A DNA stretch of 64,000 nt from Batillaria attramentaria (taxonomy: Eukaryota > Mollusca > Gastropoda > Batillariidae), in NCBI GenBank assembly GCA_018292915.2, contig JACVVK020000037.1, positions 2,082,501-2,146,500 of the forward strand. The letters run 5' to 3'. This document shows, in pieces, positions 56,087 to 64,000 of this stretch. The notes under the pieces were generated by a model. The model did no database searches, was not told the origin of the DNA, and worked only from the letters and a program-made list of their open reading frames with translations. Within the stretch, counting starts at the first letter, position 1, and each line of letters opens with the position of its first letter. The position numbers and the translations under genes are program-made.

Positions 56087-59000
56087 ACGGGGGGAAGTGG
56101 GGGTGGGGGGGTGGGGGGTGGGGTGAGCGCAGGATCTCCTGAATATCTTGCAATACCTTTAAGGCAGAGAGAGAGAGAGAGAGAGAGGGGTGGGGGTGGG
56201 TGTTGGGGGCGCAGGATCGGGAGGAAAGCAGACACACACCACGTGTAAACATCAAACGGCCATCGCCCCCTCATTTCGCCAGGTAGCGGGATCCGTGTGA
56301 TATGTTTACCGGCAGCGATAGCGAAAGGTGTGTTCAACAGTTGTTCCTTAAGTCCTACCTGCCACTCGCTTCCTGTTTTGACGAACGGTCCAGCGCTAAC
56401 GCACACAGAACACGTGCTACACACAACACATTACTTTGGCATTGTCAGTGGGAGACAAACTTTCTTGCCCGCTAAATGACAAAAATACTATAAAAAAAAC
56501 AAAGACCAACATCCCCCCTCAAAACAAACAAACAAACAAACAAACAAACAAACAAACAAACCCAAACAAGAAAACCCAAACAAAAAACAAAACAACAACA
56601 ACAACAAAACAACAACAACAAAACCAAAAATCTACAACTGGAAGGAAAGCTGTCATGAGACCCCGAGTGAAGGCAAATCGCTATACTTTTTGATTGTTTC
56701 TTTTAGTTACGGGGAAACGTTTGTCGGTTTGAAAACTGCGAAAATGACTTTTCATTGACACAAAGATAAATCAACAAAAACAACAACCCCTGCCCCCCCC
56801 CCCCAAAAAAAAAAACCAAACAAACAAACAAAACAAAACAAAAAACAGCAACAAAAAACACAAAAAAAACCAAACAACAACCAAAAAAAACCCTCCCCAA
56901 AACACAAAAACAGAAAAAACACCCACAAAACAACAAACAAAAACACACAAAAACAACAACAAAACATACACCCCTACCCCACACACGCATTCGTTAACAT
57001 TTTTATATACCAAAACTACATACATGTATTTAAAAAAAAAGAGAAAAAAAGACACTCACAGTTCTGTGACGATGCAGACTGTGGACCTGTTCTCGAAGGC
57101 GTCGTAGAGCTGCAGGAGGCGGGGGTGTTGCAAGAGCTTCATGATCTCCACCTCGTTCTCGATGTCTTTCCGGTCCTGAGGACCGTTCACGTCGATGAAC
57201 TTGGCGGCCAGTTGTCTCCCTGTTCGCCGCTCTTTACACTGCTTCACCTCCCCGAACTTGCCTCTGTGGAGCGGAAAGGAATGAAGTTTATGAGAAATCG
57301 AATTTGGAGAAACTATTAAACGCCATAGGAAACTGATAATAAAGAAAATGCTTTCATTACAGACCACCTCAAAATTCCTTCCTCCGCTCAGATTTAATTT
57401 TTACTATGACGCAAGCACCCAGATACTGAAGCCGGAGTTCATGCAGTATTTTCCCTATCTGTATTGCGGCTTGCTTTTTTGTTTCCAGCTCTACTCAGGA
57501 CGTAAGGGCGTGAACTGAAAGAATTCACTGGCGGCCATAAAAACCCCTATACATATAATTATGTAATATAAATATCGCGCGATTGGATATTACTAAGTCA
57601 TGCTGTGAACGGCAACCCAACTTCTCGTTATAAAATGCAAGCCCAATAAACCCTTCCCTGTTACTTTAAATTTTGTTGTAAAGTCTTAGATCTCAAGACG
57701 TGTGTGGTTCACCTAACTGCAAAGTCTGCAGTTTATTACTGCAAAGTGGCAAATTTCGTCCCTAACTGATAGCGTATTTGCATCGCGTCTTGTCAAAGGA
57801 CGAATTTAATCATCACGCATATAACCTTTCTGTTTGCATCGGAGGAACTTTGCAGATAGCGACACCGCAGATGCGAACTGGCGTGACCTCAACTTTTCTT
57901 GCCCGCTTTCTTATCAGACCCGCATGTTTTCCAAGACCCAGCTTTCACTCAGTTACACTCAGATGCCCTCGCTCTCTTAATCTGACGGCTTAAACGAAAT
58001 CCTTCAGGTGTGAAAGGAAAGGTGGCAATTAATTCCTGGCGTGTGCTGCGATTTCCCAAACATCGACGCTACCTGCCGTAGTGACGCACTTGGATGGTAA
58101 ACACACAAGCATTCTTTAGTAAGAGGCCAAACGGTGACCCTTCGGTAAACTGCGTTGACCATGTCCAAATAAGGACATGTTTGTAGGTACATGGTACGAC
58201 TGAACTTAATACAGCAAAAGTGTTTTTTTTTGAAGATTAGAAATGTTTCAAGTGTTAACAATAATATACGTAATTATATTAAAAATTAAACAGAACTAGA
58301 TATCCTTCGTAACGGACCCAATACAACAACAACAACAACACCCCCCCCCCCCACCACAACCACCATCAAACAAACAGGCACTATTATTTGCTTAATCTGA
58401 AACATTTTCCGAAATTCCTTTGTGTTTCTACACTATCTTCACGTCTATCCAAAGGTTTCTTTCAAAAGTTTTTGTTTACTATAGATAAATGTCATACTGA
58501 GGCTTGCCCGGCCCCTCCTCAAACAAATACAAATAAACGTAATAACTATATCTGTGTTTTGTGTTGGCTCAAAGCGCCGCGAGCTGAACCCAACGCGCAC
58601 GCTCGCGTGATTCACACGCATTCTCTCACACACTGGACATGAACACATTACAATCACGTGGTGCAACGGAGCTGACTGAGCTGTTAATGTTTCGGAATTT
58701 AGAATTGCATTTATTTTCAGGTTTTATGAGCTGAACACTTCCAAAACAGAGGGGGGGGGGGGGGAGCCGGAGAACCCGAAGAGAATCCCCGACGATCGGC
58801 CCGAATGAACGGTGCCACATGCAAGAAGAAAAAGTTCTTCGCCCCGAGTGGGACTCGAACCGGACCTCTCGGCTTCATGGCACATTCTCTTAACCACTAG
58901 ACCACCGACCGCCCGGCCAGTACCGCATCTCCTTTTTGTGAACCGTACTGGAATGTTCCAAAGATGGCGCAAGCAGTTCCTCAGAAGCAGATATACCCAG

Positions 59001-60323
59001 ACGCACAAATCTTCGCCTAAAATTGCACGGCATTACCTATGTAGTGTCTGCATATGACTGGAATACATTTGCACCCCCTAACAAGCGAACTATACCAAAT
59101 GAGCCGCACTGGAAGGTCCCAAAGATGACGCAAGAAGTACCTCTGGAGCAGATGTACCCAGACACGCCGATCTGCCCCTAAAATTGCACGGCATTACTTA
59201 CGTAGTGTCTGCGGGAAGAAGAATCAATTACATGCACTGCTCACTGGGGCGGTATTTCGATTGCACCATTAATCTCAGTTTCAGCCTTTCAACTACTCAG
59301 CAACAGGTTATTAGGCAAAATGCCAAGACTTTGGGTTCGAAAACAGACCACCCCCCTTTCCCCCCCGCGCTCAGCACCACTCTACCCGGGTTGGCGCGTC
59401 GGTATTTTGGACTTTAACATCCTTTTTCACCACGTATGGGTGATATCAAAGACAGGGCAACGAGAAAAGCTCAGCACAAATGTTTGGCCTCAGCCGGGAT
59501 TCGAATTCACGAACCCAGCATTGTAAGTCCAACGCTCTTCCATTCGGCTCTCCCGTCTCTCTCTCTCCCCCCCCCCCCCCCCCCAAACCTCAAGAAGAAA
59601 TAAAATAAAGTACTGTACATAAAAAAAAATCCCAGACTGCTAAGAAAGGTTATATGGGTTCAGATGCTTAAACTTTAATGCCAAGTACACCAATTATCGA
59701 GGAGAGCCAGGAAGAGGGGGGTGGGGGGGGGGGGGCAGAAAAGTTCCTGTGACGCAAACACACCCATTTAAACTTTCCCGTTTTCCTGCTTTGTGGGCGG
59801 TTCCGCGCAAAAGAAAGCGGGTTTTTCAGTTTTGAAAAGCGGAAATCGCATAATTTGATTGGCATACACCGAAACCTAATTAAGATCACACATGTAAATG
59901 CACCGAAGAACGTGGTGATTAGCAGCGTGGTGATTAGCAGAAATGTTATGACAGAAATGTTTTACTTCATATCTGAAGACGGAAGACGAGGCTGCACCAA
60001 GCAGTAAATGTCAGCTACAAATGTTTCTTTGAATTTTCACCCCACAGTAAATGCTGGAAGATATATTTTAGAAATGATGCGAATGGAAAACAGCCACACT
60101 GATCCCATAATTTAACGGAGCCCTTAGCGCAAGATTTAAGGGGGTGGGGGGTGCGACTGTGGAGGGTGGGGGCAAGATGGAACGCTATGAACTCAACATC
60201 ACATGCTGGGCGACAGACAGACAAACAGCCAGCCAGCCAGCCAGACACACGCAAACTGTCCTCAAAACTAGAGTCATATCGCATGCTGGGAGACAGACAG
60301 ACAGACAGACAGATAGACAGACA

Positions 60324-60394
<71 letters not shown>

Positions 60395-60610
60395 CCATCA
60401 AAACTCAAATCACGCCACGCTCTGTTTCACCAAGCGGTCAGTGAGACGAAACCATCAAAAGCAATTAAGAGGCGGAGTGTGATCGTCAGAGCGAGGACGG
60501 TGCGTCACGGTACACTTACTTTCCCAACAGCTGATTGATGGTGTAGTAGTCCGTGACCCACCGGTCCTTCCGCAGCTTCACGTCACGCACTTCGAACGGC
60601 ATGTCTTCTC
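47252..60610 (-). CDS. Myosin light chain kinase family: kinase domain and CaM-binding tail (5' exons beyond window)
   Basis: Exons read leftward: 60610-60520, 57263-57060, 52462-52321, 51473-51274, 48542-48344, 47707-47621, 47305-47252 (stop). All phases match. The kinase domain is continuous: [10 protein letters not shown], Gly loop [16 protein letters not shown] lysine, [23 protein letters not shown], catalytic loop [57 protein letters not shown]. After the domain comes a basic segment, [16 protein letters not shown], followed by [13 protein letters not shown], which matches the autoinhibitory and calmodulin-binding layout of MLCKs. The product would be a Ca2+/calmodulin-controlled Ser/Thr kinase acting on myosin regulatory light chain in muscle or cytoskeleton. 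The protein ends a few residues later (VTLS), with no telokin-like Ig domain. Incoming phase 1 at 60610 shows that upstream exons (probably Ig/FN3 modules) lie beyond the window. Twitchin- or titin-like kinases are the main alternative, but the HLD-type loop and WQ calmodulin site favour MLCK. Confidence 0.88.
48626..48802 (+). mobile_element. SINE family B, 3' half with (TAG)n tail
   Basis: CACGTGATTGTTATGTGTTC, GAATGCGTGTGATTCACG, GAGGCGCTTTGAGCC, then an AGT trinucleotide tail (48769-48802). Confidence 0.65.
49375..49450 (+). repeat. (GT)n microsatellite followed by a G run
   Basis: About 38 units; G run at 49456-49472. Confidence 0.95.
49640..49790 (+). mobile_element. SINE family A, truncated head
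   Basis: GGTTGTGAGTTCGACTGACT (box B remnant) then TTTGATATCATCCATACG and GTGGTGGAAAAGGACGTTAA, ending CACCCACCCATCCC. Located in the kinase intron between 48542 and 51274. Confidence 0.7.
50349..50452 (+). repeat. (GT)n(GC)n microsatellite
   Basis: About 42 GT then 10 GC units, Z-DNA prone. Confidence 0.95.
51107..51143 (+). repeat. Poly-C run of 37
   Basis: Uninterrupted C homopolymer in a kinase intron. Confidence 0.9.
52552..53020. repeat. Dispersed repeat with AGTCTGAGACTAGTCTAGT end
   Basis: Starts GACTAACTTGACTTAACTGAG, is interrupted by SINE D, continues AGTACGAGATTCATAAACGG, and ends with the quasi-palindromic AGTCTGAGACTAGTCTAGT near a CGTCATGCCCC. A second copy lies at 54585-55010. 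Confidence 0.6.
52579..52858 (-). mobile_element. tRNA-derived SINE, family D
   Basis: The complement starts GAGCGGTGGTATAGTAGG and has a box-B-like GAGTTCCAGCCC; the body has GGTTTTCCTGGTTACCGGG. AGACT occurs at both edges (52574-52578, 52859-52863). It interrupts the repeat at 52552-53020. Confidence 0.65.
53483..53920 (+). repeat. A/C-only tract with embedded (CA)n and (GCAC)n
   Basis: Poly-C start, AACAAC blocks, (CA)n at 53713-53784, (GCAC)n to 53807, then more A/C. Confidence 0.75.
54585..55010. repeat. Second copy of the AGTCTGAGACTAGTCTAGT repeat
   Basis: GAGATTAACCTGACTAAACTG, AGTACGAGATGCATAAGCGG, then TCTCAGACTAGTCTAGTGTC and GCATCACGCCCC. It is interrupted by the SINE at 54657-54866, which allows the pre-insertion site to be read directly. 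Confidence 0.6.
54657..54866 (-). mobile_element. SINE family A with intact 14-bp target duplication
   Basis: The flanks AGATGCATAAGCGG (54643-54656) and AGATGCATAAGCGG (54867-54880) are identical, so the insertion is well defined. The interior has CGTCCTTTTCCACCAC and AGCCGGGATTCG. It interrupts another dispersed repeat (54585-55010). Confidence 0.85.
55931..56216. repeat. Minisatellite of (GA)n plus a 44-bp exon-like unit, about 3.3 copies
   Basis: The unit GCGCAGGATCTCCTGAACAT plus the following CTTGCAATACCTTTCAGG starts at 55931, 56011, 56127 and 56209 (the last truncated). Spacings are 80, 116 and 82. Units are separated by (GA)n and G-rich runs. On the minus strand each unit looks like a polypyrimidine tract, an AG acceptor and a short open stretch ([12 protein letters not shown]). 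Confidence 0.7.
56497..56990 (+). repeat. Two A/C-only tracts
   Basis: 56497-56632 contains (CAAA)n; 56772-56990 starts with C and A runs. They are separated by ordinary sequence. Confidence 0.7.
58560..58917 (-). mobile_element. tRNA-derived SINE, family B (full length)
   Basis: The complement has a tRNA-like head (GGTCTAGTGGTTAAGA, GGTTCGAGTCCCACTCGG), a body with GGCACCGTTCATTCGGGCC, and a tail with CACGTGATTGTAATGTGTTC and GCGGCGCTTTGAGCC. Confidence 0.75.
58938..59213 (+). repeat. Tandem duplication of about 115 bp (offset 162 bp)
   Basis: Copy 1 (58938-59051) and copy 2 (59100-59213) share CCCAAAGATG-type starts and end AAAATTGCACGGCATTAC; identity looks near 80 percent. Confidence 0.7.
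59396..59562 (-). mobile_element. SINE family A
   Basis: GACTTTAACATCCTTTTTCACC, GATATCAAAGACAGGGCAACG, GCCGGGATTCGAATTCACG and CGCTCTTCCATTCGGC, followed by (TC)n and C runs. Confidence 0.75.
60291..60392 (+). repeat. (ACAG)n(CA)n microsatellite
   Basis: Tetranucleotide block turning into about 34 CA units. Confidence 0.95.
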
Positions 60611-60779
60611 CTGTAAACACGACATAAAAACACGCTAAATTAGGCTCTAAAGCTTGGAAATCATACAATCATAAAATGTCTGCGCACTGCGTGTGTTACA
60701 GCCAGACAGTAAAGGGCAATTCCGAAAGCTGCGTCACGTCGGTTACGCAATTTTTGCTTTACGTGTTGAAAGAGTATAT
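60587..60779 (+). repeat. Segmental duplication, copy 1 (includes the splice acceptor of the kinase exon)
   Basis: The stretch GCACTTCGAACGGCATGTCT, then CTTCTCCTGTAAACA, and GCTAAATTAGGC through GCGTGTGTTACAGCC recurs at 60810-61141. It covers the end of the exon 60520-60610 and its intron flank. Confidence 0.75.
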
Positions 60780-60809
60780 ATTTTACTCGTCGTAAAATAC
60801 TTATAGTTT

Positions 60810-60891
60810 CAAGTCGCGCACTTGTCTTCTCCTGTAAACAGCACATATAAGTACCGCTAAATTAGGCCCTAACGCTTGGAAATCACACAGT

Positions 60892-60958
<67 letters not shown>

Positions 60959-60959
60959 C

Positions 60960-61019
<60 letters not shown>

Positions 61020-61141
61020 ACAGAAAAAAGAAAAAAAAATGTCTGTGCACTGCGTGTGTTTCAGCCGGATAGTAAAGAGCAATTCCAATAGCTGCGCCGC
61101 GTCAGTTACGCAATCTCTGCTTCACGTGTTGAAATAGTATA
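60810..61141 (+). repeat. Segmental duplication, copy 2, split by a microsatellite
   Basis: Contains CGCACTTGTCTTCTCCTGTA, GCTAAATTAGGCCCTAACGC and, after a (CA)n(TA)n(GA)n block, GCACTGCGTGTGTTTCAGCC. The exon part is shortened by about ten bases, so no second functional exon is expected. Confidence 0.75.
60893..61019 (+). repeat. (CA)n(TA)n(GA)n compound microsatellite
   Basis: Three blocks inside copy 2 of the segmental duplication. Confidence 0.95.
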
Positions 61142-61185
61142 CAGTGGAACTGAACAGTTACATGCGCTAACAAGAACAATTAATG

Positions 61186-61340
61186 TCACGAGATCTTTCT
61201 CCCAGCTCTCTACGGGTCCTGAGTTCGATTCCAGCCTGAGGCCAAAATATGTGCTGGCCTTTTTCTTGTTGCCGCGTCTTTGATATCACCCATATGTGGT
61301 GGAAAAGGACATTAAACCTTAGAACACCCACCCTTTCCCA
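61186..61340 (+). mobile_element. SINE family A, head truncated
   Basis: CTGAGTTCGATTCCAGCC (box B), GTCTTTGATATCACCCAT, GTGGTGGAAAAGGACATTAA, CACCCACCC. Confidence 0.72.
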
Positions 61341-62105
61341 GCCCTCCAACACCTACTGCACAAGACGGGGCTACTTGGCGAGGAAATCACTAGCACGTTA
61401 TTGTCACCTTCACATTTAACCGCGCACGTGGCCTTCTGATCGCTAAACAGCTGGCGCGGGATGCCACCCTAATGCAACTCTCTCGCCCCAAGCTCTGGAT
61501 TGATTGAAGTCAGATGTTTGTACAAGTGTTGATCATATCTCACCCTAATGCCTTCACATAAGACTGACGTCTTTTGCCAGTCGCTCCCGGGGTGTTGCTG
61601 TATTTTGGCCTGCGTGGACCATGTGTTGTGTTGATGACTGTTCCACAGTTTAAGGGTAGGGATTACGTGTACAAAAGGGAAAGAACTAGGAAAGAGATAC
61701 AGAGACGGCCATTTCAATCATCCCGGTTGATTCGGCCATAACTTTAAAAAAACAAACAAACAAAAAAACAAAAAAAAACCCACATGGGACCATTCACATG
61801 TTTTGCAGTTTTGAGCATGTGCATGGTATGCGTGTTCGATTACTTTCATTCAACGTGTCCCCCATCCTTAAAACAGACGGCAACGGCTTTTACACAGACA
61901 GTTGCATCGAAGTCTACACTTCAAATGACCAACGCCAAATCTGCAAATGGATCATCTGTAAACTTATGGAAATCTGATGCGTTGTAGCTGAGTACTGCAA
62001 AACATTCACTGGCAAAACTTTCAGGAGCATAAGCAGTCGAAGGAACTTTCACTGTTCACCATTTTCGCGACAGTTTAAATACTATTGCCACATACTTTTA
62101 TGTTT

Positions 62106-62264
62106 GTGTGGGGTGGGTGTTTCAGAGTTTAACGTCCTTTTCCACCACATATCGGTAATATCAAAGACGGGGCAACGAGAAAAGGCCAGCACAAATATTT
62201 GGCCCCCAACCGGGATTCGAACTCACGACCCGAGAATTGAAAGTCCAACGCTCTACCATTCTTT
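62106..62264 (-). mobile_element. SINE family A
   Basis: GGGTGGGTGTTTCAGAGTTT, CGTCCTTTTCCACCACAT, CAACCGGGATTCGAACTCAC, CAACGCTCTACCATTC. The 5' tip of the head is missing. Confidence 0.75.
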
Positions 62265-62879
62265 TATGTTTGAGACTAGGCGGCAACCAGTATACTGAAT
62301 GCTCCAGGCAGCATAATGAGTGATTTGTCCTAAAAAGATGACACACAAATGGCCTTAAACACGTGACACAAAGCGGCCAAACGTTACTCACGTAAACACT
62401 GAATCAGTTATACATCGCCGGTCATTATAGTCAGTGTTGAGGTTGATAATAACTAACACGGGCAAAAAGTTGTCAACGATACATAATTTAACTATTTGAC
62501 ACAATGCCCCTCTCTGGGGTTTTTAGGTTCAGCACGCTACCAACGAGCTACTGAGGCCGACCACCGACCCGCCACATTCCTAAAGAGCTAGGGGAATCTG
62601 GAGGCACCCTAGTTTTTGCTCCCTCGCAGCAAGAAGCTGCGTCACTTTGTGAAACGCTGTTAGACAGCTATTTATCTGAAACAGATTCTCAGCATCCGTC
62701 TACGTCACGAAGAGAACAAAAAACCCACATACATCACCTCAATTTTCTTTCTGCTTCATATGAGGCTAGAACGAAAACATGCCTTCTATTCGGCATTCAT
62801 GCTTTTTTTTGTTTGTTTTGATTTAAAGGAAAAACAGTTGGATTCTGTGTAATCTTTTCTTTCTCGTTCCTTTTATATG

Positions 62880-63025
62880 GGGGGGGGGGGGGGGGGGGGT
62901 TGCGGGGGGGGGGGAGGGGGAGGGGGGAGGGGATACATATCTCTGGTTGCAAGTGGACTATGTATTTTTAGAACTCGACAAAGATTGGGGGTCGGGGGGG
63001 GGGAGGGGGGGGAGGGGGGGGGCTG
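62880..63025 (+). repeat. G-run cluster, quadruplex-prone
   Basis: Many G runs of 4 to 20 within 145 bp. A second cluster lies at 63748-63925. Confidence 0.7.
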
Positions 63026-63119
63026 ACCAGTAACCTATAATCTCAGTTCCAGCCGGCAAAGTCGCTGCGCTTTTTTTGTTTGTTTATTGTTTGCAATTCA
63101 GTTTCAGATTTTAGGACAT

Positions 63120-63232
<113 letters not shown>

Positions 63233-64000
63233 GTCACCGAAAAATGGCCAGACGGAAGATTTTGTCTGTATTTTATTCGATTATTTAGCAACTCAGCTTT
63301 CAGTTTTACAAGATAAATTTTAGCCATCACTTCCTTTTTCTTTTTAAAGTGTTTTTACATTAATGCACTTCAATAGAACCTTTGGTGAAACAACGAAAGA
63401 CGCTGTGTGTTTGCAAACTACTCTAGCTTCTGCCGAACAAGTGTTCAACTGCCTCGTCTTGCTCTAATTTGTTTTTTGCAAAGCAGGCAGGTTAAGAGTG
63501 ATTACTGGCATACAGGTTCGCTTCTGGCGACTGAAATATGGGTCACGTATCAATCCTGAGGCGAAACACTCGGAAAACGAGTCTTAAGTTTTCAATCTTC
63601 AGCGAGAAGATTAATCGCATAATTAATTGCATCTCAGGCCGCAGATTCGTGCAGAAGTGACATCTGCCTGGGAAATAGGGATCACTTGTCATAATGACCA
63701 GTACCGTAAGAAAATCAATAACAGTCTTTTCTTCTTCTTTTTTTCTTTGGGGGAGGGGGGAGGGGTGCTGTTGTTGTTGCTGTTTTCATTGGTTTTTGTT
63801 GTTTTTGTTGTTGTGTTTTTGTTTTTTGATGACCACCGATCACAGGAGACTGTTCCAGCAGGGGGCAGGTGGTTGGAGGGGGGTGGAGTTGGGGGGGGGG
63901 AGGTGGAGAGGGGGTGGGGGGGTGTTATTGCACAGTTCTGTACATGGAGTTGCGCCGGAAAAAGTAAAGACACAAAATCCTTGAAAAACACGCAGAAACA

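Larger units (their letters stand above)
57264..60519. other. Kinase intron (between the Gly-loop exons)
   Basis: Non-coding. Carries the SINE B copy at 58560, the tandem duplication at 58938, the SINE A copy at 59396 and several C/G runs. Confidence 0.6.

Overview
The window is nuclear DNA of an intron-rich animal. The evidence is short GT-AG exons, introns full of (CA)n tracts, tRNA-headed SINEs and small TIR elements, and bilaterian proteins (PKMYT1, MFAP1, a myosin light chain kinase). Repeat style suggests a mollusc, perhaps a gastropod, but that is a guess. No bacterial, organellar or rRNA sequence was seen, and no functional tRNA gene.

Layout. (1) 779-2074, minus: 5' exons of an ankyrin-repeat protein whose 3' end lies beyond base 1. 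(2) 2075-13744: gene-poor. It holds microsatellites, a broken coding-like segment near 5.5-6.5 kb, and a non-LTR retrotransposon fragment (9.66-10.87 kb) split by a SINE with a 14-bp target duplication. (3) 13745-21222, minus: complete PKMYT1, 15 coding exons, about 550 aa. (4) 21223-22560: a 1.3-kb head-to-head promoter region shared with (5) MFAP1, 22561-34819, plus, 10 coding exons, 443 aa. (6) Inside MFAP1 intron 8 is a 5.4-kb unit with perfect 19-bp terminal inverted repeats (28641-34042). It carries a small three-exon gene (91 aa, Tudor-like) and two arrays of a 17-bp motif repeated at roughly 175-200 bp spacing. (7) 37365-41437, minus: an unrecognised single-pass membrane protein with a polyglutamine tract. 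(8) 47252-60610, minus: kinase domain and calmodulin-binding tail of a myosin light chain kinase family gene, with 5' exons beyond the window.

Functional links: PKMYT1 (CDK1 inhibitory kinase) and MFAP1 (spliceosomal protein) are both dividing-cell genes arranged divergently with CCAAT and ETS-like sites between them. The other genes show no evident functional link.

The most unusual object is the TIR-bounded unit in MFAP1 intron 8. Its motif arrays flank the gene's second and third exons, only the 17-mer is conserved between most intervals, and the spacing is close to a nucleosome repeat length. All exon limits were worked out by eye from splice consensus, reading phase and recalled family similarity; no alignment was run.
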